Shown here: positions 6,368-9,097 of the stretch, piece after piece | How the letters are laid out: every line of letters begins with the position of its first letter | How positions within the stretch are numbered: the first letter of the stretch is position 1 | NCBI GenBank assembly: GCA_026706165.1 | Contig: JAPOZF010000152.1 | Location: 1-9,097, forward strand | Length of the DNA stretch: 9,097 nt | Source of the DNA: Gemmatimonadota bacterium | GTDB taxonomy: Bacteria > Latescibacterota > UBA2968 > UBA8231 | Reading direction: 5' to 3' | Position numbers and translations under genes: made by a program | The notes under the pieces: model-generated | Told to the model about the DNA's origin: nothing | Seen by the model: the letters and a program-made list of their open reading frames with translations, nothing else | Databases searched by the model: none

Positions 6368-6729
6368 GGCGCAGGCAGCGCAACGCGTCGCTGGTCTACT
6401 CGAGCGAGCACGGCCGCGTCTGTCCCGGGTGCGGCCGGCCGGCCGCCGGGTGCAGCTGCCCCACAGGGAAATCGAAGGCACCGAAAGGGGACGGAATCGT
6501 GCGCGTCGGGCGCGAGACCAGGGGACGCAAGGGGAAGGGAGTGACCGTCGTCACCGGCCTGCCCCTCGGGAAGGACGAGCTGCGGGAACTGGCGAAGCGA
6601 CTCAAGGCCCGCTGCGGAGCCGGCGGTACCGTCAGGGACGGGGTGATCGAGATTCAGGGAGAGCACCGCGAGGCCGTGGTGCGCGTCCTCGAGGAAGAGG
6701 GGTTCGCGGCAAAAAAGGCCGGCGGATGA
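6364..6729 (+). CDS. yciH: YciH/SUI1 family translation initiation factor-like protein
   Basis: This 121-residue protein matches E. coli YciH along its length: SLVYSSEHGR (9-18), KGDGIVRVGRETRGRKGKGV (41-60), ITG-type strand VVTGLPL (62-68), and KARCGAGGTVRDGVIEIQGE (81-100) ending in KKAGG. YciH is the bacterial SUI1 (eIF1-like) protein, a cytoplasmic factor that binds the 30S subunit and influences initiation fidelity, acting as a translation inhibitor under stress in E. coli. An N-terminal CPGCG...CSC cluster (Cys20, 23, 30, 32), absent from E. coli YciH, could bind zinc. The ATG overlaps the M24 stop by four bases (ATGA) and has no clear Shine-Dalgarno, so it is expected to depend on translational coupling. 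Pairing with a peptidase gene is probably incidental. Confidence 0.93.
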   Translation: MRRRQRNASLVYSSEHGRVCPGCGRPAAGCSCPTGKSKAPKGDGIVRVGRETRGRKGKGVTVVTGLPLGKDELRELAKRLKARCGAGGTVRDGVIEIQGEHREAVVRVLEEEGFAAKKAGG

Positions 6730-6747
6730 GTGGGCGGCCGCGCCCAC
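6730..6747. terminator. Hairpin immediately after the yciH stop
   Basis: GTGGGCG and CGCCCAC form a 7-bp stem with a GCCG tetraloop starting one base after the stop codon. No U-run follows on the plus strand, so I call it a 3'-end hairpin rather than a sure terminator. Confidence 0.4.
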
Positions 6748-6761
6748 CTGAGACATCGGGG

Positions 6762-6792
6762 GGCTGATCAGCCGCGGCAAAATAAAAAAATA
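6762..6792. other. 12-bp palindrome plus AT-tract between convergent genes
   Basis: GGCTGATCAGCC (6762-6773) is a perfect palindrome, followed by GCCGCGGC (6771-6778) and then a 14-base run of only A and T (6779-6792) ending at the SMP-30 stop codon. For minus-strand transcripts the U-rich run comes before the hairpin, the reverse of an intrinsic terminator. The role is therefore open: a protein site, or a 3' end defined another way. Confidence 0.35.
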
Positions 6793-7716
6793 TCAGGGCG
6801 ATCCGGAGCCGGGGACGTCGACCTCGACCGCGCGGATGCGGCCGTCGCCCGCAAAGCGCTCCTGCCCCAACACCTTCGACTCGCACAGAAACAGCGTCCT
6901 CAACTCCGGGCCTCCGAGGGTACAGGCGTAGGCGCTGTACCCCTCGACGTCGATGCGGTCTGCGATCTCGCCCCCTTCCCGGACCCGAACGTAACCCCCC
7001 GGGCCGCCGTATTCGAAGTAGCAGAGGGCCACCCAGACGCATCCCTCCTCGTCCATGCAGATGCCGTCGGGCGGGGCGCCGAGGTCTGCCCAGGGCCTCC
7101 GGTTTTCGAGCGAGCCGTCTGCGGCGATGTCGAAGGCGGTGAGGCGGAACCCCAGCGACTCGGCGAAGACGAGGGTCTTGCCGTCCGGGGTGATACAGGG
7201 GCCGTTGGGGCAGGTGACGCGGTCGGCGACGATGCGGGATTCGAAGCGGTCGCCCTCCTGCCGGACGAGGACCACGTGTCCGAACCCCTGCATGTTGCCC
7301 GGGTTGGGGATCTTCGACTCGTCCCAGCCGCCCGCGGGGCTGCCGATGTAGGCGCGCCCCCCGGCGTCGACCACCATGTCGTTGCAGAGGTTGCCTGTGA
7401 CCGCCATCATGTCGGCGATCTCCTCGAGCCTGCCGCCGCGCAACGCCATCAGCTTTCCGTCCATTACCGAGACGACGGCCAGGGTTCCGTCGGGAAGCCA
7501 CCCGAGGCCGGAGGGCATCCCGGGGACCGCGGCGATCTCTTCGAGGCTTCCGTCGAGGCCGAGGCTCATCACCTTTTTTCCGAGGATGTCGGAGTAGAAC
7601 AGCCGCCCTTCGCCGGCGCTGGCGGCGGCGGCCGGGGGCAGCATGCCGGCGGTGCGCCAGCGCGGTCCCTCGGGAAAGAACAGTCCATCGGCGAGTACTT
7701 CGGGTGTGCGGGCCAC
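6793..7716 (-). CDS. SMP-30/gluconolactonase/LRE family protein
   Basis: This 307-residue protein is a six-bladed beta-propeller enzyme of the SMP-30 family. It opens with LADGLFFPEGPRW, whose Glu16 is a metal ligand. It continues with LFYSDILG (39-46), GNLCNDMVVDAGGRAYIG (108-125) with Asn112, CPNGPCITPDGKTLVFAES with ligand Asn171, and PPDGICMDEEGCVWVA with ligand Asp217. The metal-binding residues look intact. Members hydrolyse sugar lactones such as gluconolactone, so a role in aldose oxidation is likely; the exact lactone is unknown. No signal peptide is visible, so it is cytoplasmic. Compared with the family, about 11 extra residues (PPAAAA-rich) sit between RWRTAG and EGRLFYSD. The start is GTG 7716, with GGAG (7724-7727, minus strand) 7 bases upstream. 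It stands alone, divergent from the PhyH gene. Confidence 0.88.
   Translation of the reverse strand: MARTPEVLADGLFFPEGPRWRTAGMLPPAAAASAGEGRLFYSDILGKKVMSLGLDGSLEEIAAVPGMPSGLGWLPDGTLAVVSVMDGKLMALRGGRLEEIADMMAVTGNLCNDMVVDAGGRAYIGSPAGGWDESKIPNPGNMQGFGHVVLVRQEGDRFESRIVADRVTCPNGPCITPDGKTLVFAESLGFRLTAFDIAADGSLENRRPWADLGAPPDGICMDEEGCVWVALCYFEYGGPGGYVRVREGGEIADRIDVEGYSAYACTLGGPELRTLFLCESKVLGQERFAGDGRIRAVEVDVPGSGSP
7609..7653 (-). repeat. 33-bp in-frame insertion bounded by 7-bp direct repeats
   Basis: GCCGGCG occurs at 7612-7618 and again at 7645-7651, exactly 33 bases apart. Removing one copy and the spacer leaves RWR-TAGEG-RLFYSD in frame, close to the usual family spacing. The tract codes for MLPPAAAASAG. 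Confidence 0.55.
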
Positions 7717-7738
7717 GGCAGGTCTCCGGTGAGTGCGA

Positions 7739-7812
7739 TTTGCGATCCTCTGCGGTACGTATATTTACGGGAAATGACGAGGGCGCAGCGACCGTTTACG
7801 GCGAGGTAAGAG
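7739..7812. promoter_or_regulatory. Divergent SMP-30 / PhyH control region
   Basis: The 96-bp gap holds the only AT-rich patch nearby: TATATT (7760-7765), with TTGCGA (7740-7745) upstream at a short 14-base spacing, about 47 bases before the PhyH start. TTTACGG is repeated at 7764-7770 and 7795-7801, 31 bases apart (about three helix turns), which could be a regulator site. GAGG (7803-7806) is the PhyH ribosome binding site, 6 bases before its ATG. Confidence 0.35.
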
Positions 7813-8700
7813 ATGAGCCTGACCCCTGAACAGCTTGCCGAATTCGACGACCGGGGCGTTGTGGTCGCCCGGGGGATCCTCGAACGGGACGACCTGCAGC
7901 CGGTCATCGACGAGATATCCGGGTTCATCGATTCCAGGGCGCGCGAGCTGCATATCGCCGGCAAGATCGAGCAGTTGCACGAGGAGGAGCCGTTCGACCG
8001 TCGCTTCGGCCTGCTGGCGCGGCAGTGCGGGGAGGTCGCCCAGGGAATGGACATCATGCACCACCGCGGCCCGGCGATGTTCGGGTTCCTGTTCAACGAC
8101 AACCTGCTCGACGCCGTCGAGTCGATCGTCGGACCGGAGATCACCTGTAGCCCGATCCAGCACATTCGCCCCAAGCCGCCTGCGGCTGACGGAGAGGGAA
8201 CCGACGGCTTTGACGTGGTGCCCTGGCACCAGGACGCCGGCGTGATGATGGAGGAGGCCGAGGAGACCAACATCGTAACCTGCTGGCTGCCCCTCGGAGA
8301 CGCGACCAGGGAGATGGGTTGCCTGCAGGTGCTCCCCGGCGTCAACAGGATCGGCTACCTCAGGCATCACGCCGATTTCGGGACCACCGTCGTCCCCGGC
8401 GAGATTCCGGCCGGGGATCCCGTCGACCTCGAGTGCCGCCGCGGCGACGTCATCTTCATGCACCGCTTCATACCCCACCGCTCGATGCCCAACCGTTCCG
8501 ACCGCTGCCGCTGGTCGATCGACCTGCGCTACCAGACAAGCGGGCAGCACACCGGCAGAACCGGACACCCGGCGTTCGTCGTGCGCAGCGCCTGCGACCC
8601 GGACAGCGTGCAGCGGAATTACGACCACTGGTGCGAGCGCTGGGTGGACGCCTTCGAGAACCCCAGGGGATTCGTCGGCCATCGCCGCGACGCAGGGTGA
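7813..8700 (+). CDS. Phytanoyl-CoA dioxygenase (PhyH) family Fe(II)/2-oxoglutarate oxygenase
   Basis: This 295-residue protein is usual for bacterial PhyH-type enzymes. N-terminal LTPEQLAEFDDRGVVVARGIL (3-23) is the standard family opening. The iron triad is WHQD with His139 and Asp141, plus distal His222 in IPHRSMPN. Arg233 in SDRCRW is placed to bind the 2-oxoglutarate carboxylate. The jelly-roll strands CWLPLGDA (157-164) and MGCLQVLPG (168-176) are clear. The family hydroxylates or otherwise oxidises diverse small molecules, with decarboxylation of 2-oxoglutarate to succinate. Substrates range from phytanoyl-CoA to ectoine and methylated amines, and none can be chosen here. It is cytoplasmic. 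The ATG follows GAGG at 6 bases. A secreted dehydrogenase-like gene starts 14 bases after its stop, so the two are probably co-transcribed. Confidence 0.9.
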   Translation: MSLTPEQLAEFDDRGVVVARGILERDDLQPVIDEISGFIDSRARELHIAGKIEQLHEEEPFDRRFGLLARQCGEVAQGMDIMHHRGPAMFGFLFNDNLLDAVESIVGPEITCSPIQHIRPKPPAADGEGTDGFDVVPWHQDAGVMMEEAEETNIVTCWLPLGDATREMGCLQVLPGVNRIGYLRHHADFGTTVVPGEIPAGDPVDLECRRGDVIFMHRFIPHRSMPNRSDRCRWSIDLRYQTSGQHTGRTGHPAFVVRSACDPDSVQRNYDHWCERWVDAFENPRGFVGHRRDAG

Positions 8701-8703
8701 CCT

Positions 8704-8709
8704 GGAAGG
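8704..8709 (+). promoter_or_regulatory. Ribosome binding site of the secreted dehydrogenase-like gene
   Basis: GGAAGG lies 5 bases before the ATG at 8715, in the 14-base gap after the PhyH stop. It fixes the start of the signal peptide. Confidence 0.7.
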
Positions 8710-8714
8710 TTCGC

Positions 8715-9097
8715 ATGCGGCCGCGTCCGGCACTTCCGGCACTGGTGTTGTTTCTCGCCGCCGCGCTCGCGGCGCAGGAGTACCCGCCCGGCACCTTCGA
8801 GCTGACTCCCAAACGGGACCTGGGTTTGCAGCCGGTTCCGCTCGTCGTGCCGGGGCGGTTCGCAGGCGAGGTTCCCGGCGACATCACCCTCAACATGCCG
8901 CCCGGCTTCAGTGCCCGGGTATTCGCCTCGACCGGACTGGTCGGTCCGCGATCCATGGCCTGGAGCCCCGGTGGCACGCTGCACCTCGCCAGCATGCGCC
9001 TGCGAAGCGAGGTGGTCGCCCTTCCCGACCGCGACGGCGACGGCGTCGCCGACGAGTGGTACGTCGCCGCCGGCGGTTTCCGCTGGCTGCACGGCAT
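8715..9097 (+). CDS. Secreted sorbosone/PQQ-type sugar dehydrogenase-like protein (3' truncated)
   Basis: The frame opens at ATG 8715 and runs off the right edge with no stop; 127 residues are visible. Residues 1-20 are a typical Sec signal peptide (Arg-containing start, LVLFLAAALAA core), with likely cleavage before Gln21, so the protein is periplasmic or secreted. The mature part has the start of a beta-propeller: LNMPPGFSARVFASTGL (59-75), PRSMAWSPGGTLHLASM (78-94), then VVALPDRDGDGVADEW with a Ca-binding DxDxDG loop (105-113). This pattern is common in L-sorbosone dehydrogenase / PQQ-dependent glucose dehydrogenase B-like proteins, which oxidise sugars or alcohols outside the cytoplasm. 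Only the first propeller blade or so is present, so catalytic residues cannot be checked. A non-catalytic propeller is the main alternative. It is probably in an operon with the PhyH gene. Confidence 0.75.
   Translation, partial: MRPRPALPALVLFLAAALAAQEYPPGTFELTPKRDLGLQPVPLVVPGRFAGEVPGDITLNMPPGFSARVFASTGLVGPRSMAWSPGGTLHLASMRLRSEVVALPDRDGDGVADEWYVAAGGFRWLHG

Noticed and set aside
4859..6481. A 540-codon open frame on the minus strand
   Set aside because: It runs antisense to the M24 and yciH genes, whose motifs and metal ligands are unmistakable. The frame is long only because high GC removes stop codons, and its product is low-complexity with no family motif.

Overview
The window is high-GC DNA (by eye about two thirds G+C) packed with genes. 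The gene content points to a heterotrophic member of the Pseudomonadota, probably a gammaproteobacterium. The clues are a YciH-type SUI1 protein with a Cys-rich N-terminus, a small SWIB protein with a Lys/Pro/Ala tail, and many scavenging enzymes. The class is an inference. I see no tRNA, rRNA, CRISPR array, transposase, phage gene or plasmid gene.

Layout: ten protein genes, cut at both ends of the window. (1) Bases 1-1802, plus strand: the 3' part of a sarcosine-oxidase-like flavoenzyme, overlapping by one base an M19 dipeptidase-family gene. (2) 1941-3323, minus: a class III PLP aminotransferase related to glutamate-1-semialdehyde aminomutase. (3) 3477-4379, plus: an APH/choline-kinase-fold phosphotransferase. 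(4) 4509-5012, minus: a SWIB-domain protein with a histone-H1-like tail. (5) 5138-6729, plus: an M24 metallopeptidase overlapping by four bases a yciH-type SUI1 gene. (6) 6793-7716, minus: an SMP-30/gluconolactonase-family protein. (7) 7813-8700, plus: a PhyH-type Fe(II)/2-oxoglutarate oxygenase. It is followed 14 bases later by a secreted protein resembling sorbosone/PQQ-type sugar dehydrogenases, which runs off the right edge.

The strands alternate, giving three divergent gaps (3324-3476, 5013-5137, 7717-7812) that must hold the promoters. They also give three convergent gaps (1803-1940, 4380-4508, 6730-6792) that hold hairpins. No stretch over 300 bases lacks a gene.

How they work together: most products are catabolic enzymes for small amines, dipeptide-like amides, sugar lactones and similar compounds. 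This looks like a nutrient-scavenging neighbourhood rather than one defined pathway. The flavoenzyme-dipeptidase pair is the most convincing two-gene unit and probably handles an N-substituted amino acid. SWIB and YciH are information-processing proteins with eukaryotic relatives and seem unrelated to the catabolic genes.

I found no clear new multi-gene system. The best leads are the dipeptidase homologue that lacks three metal ligands, the SWIB-H1-tail protein with AAA-rich lysine codons, a possible non-standard start codon in the phosphotransferase, and an 11-residue in-frame insertion between 7-bp repeats in the SMP-30 gene.
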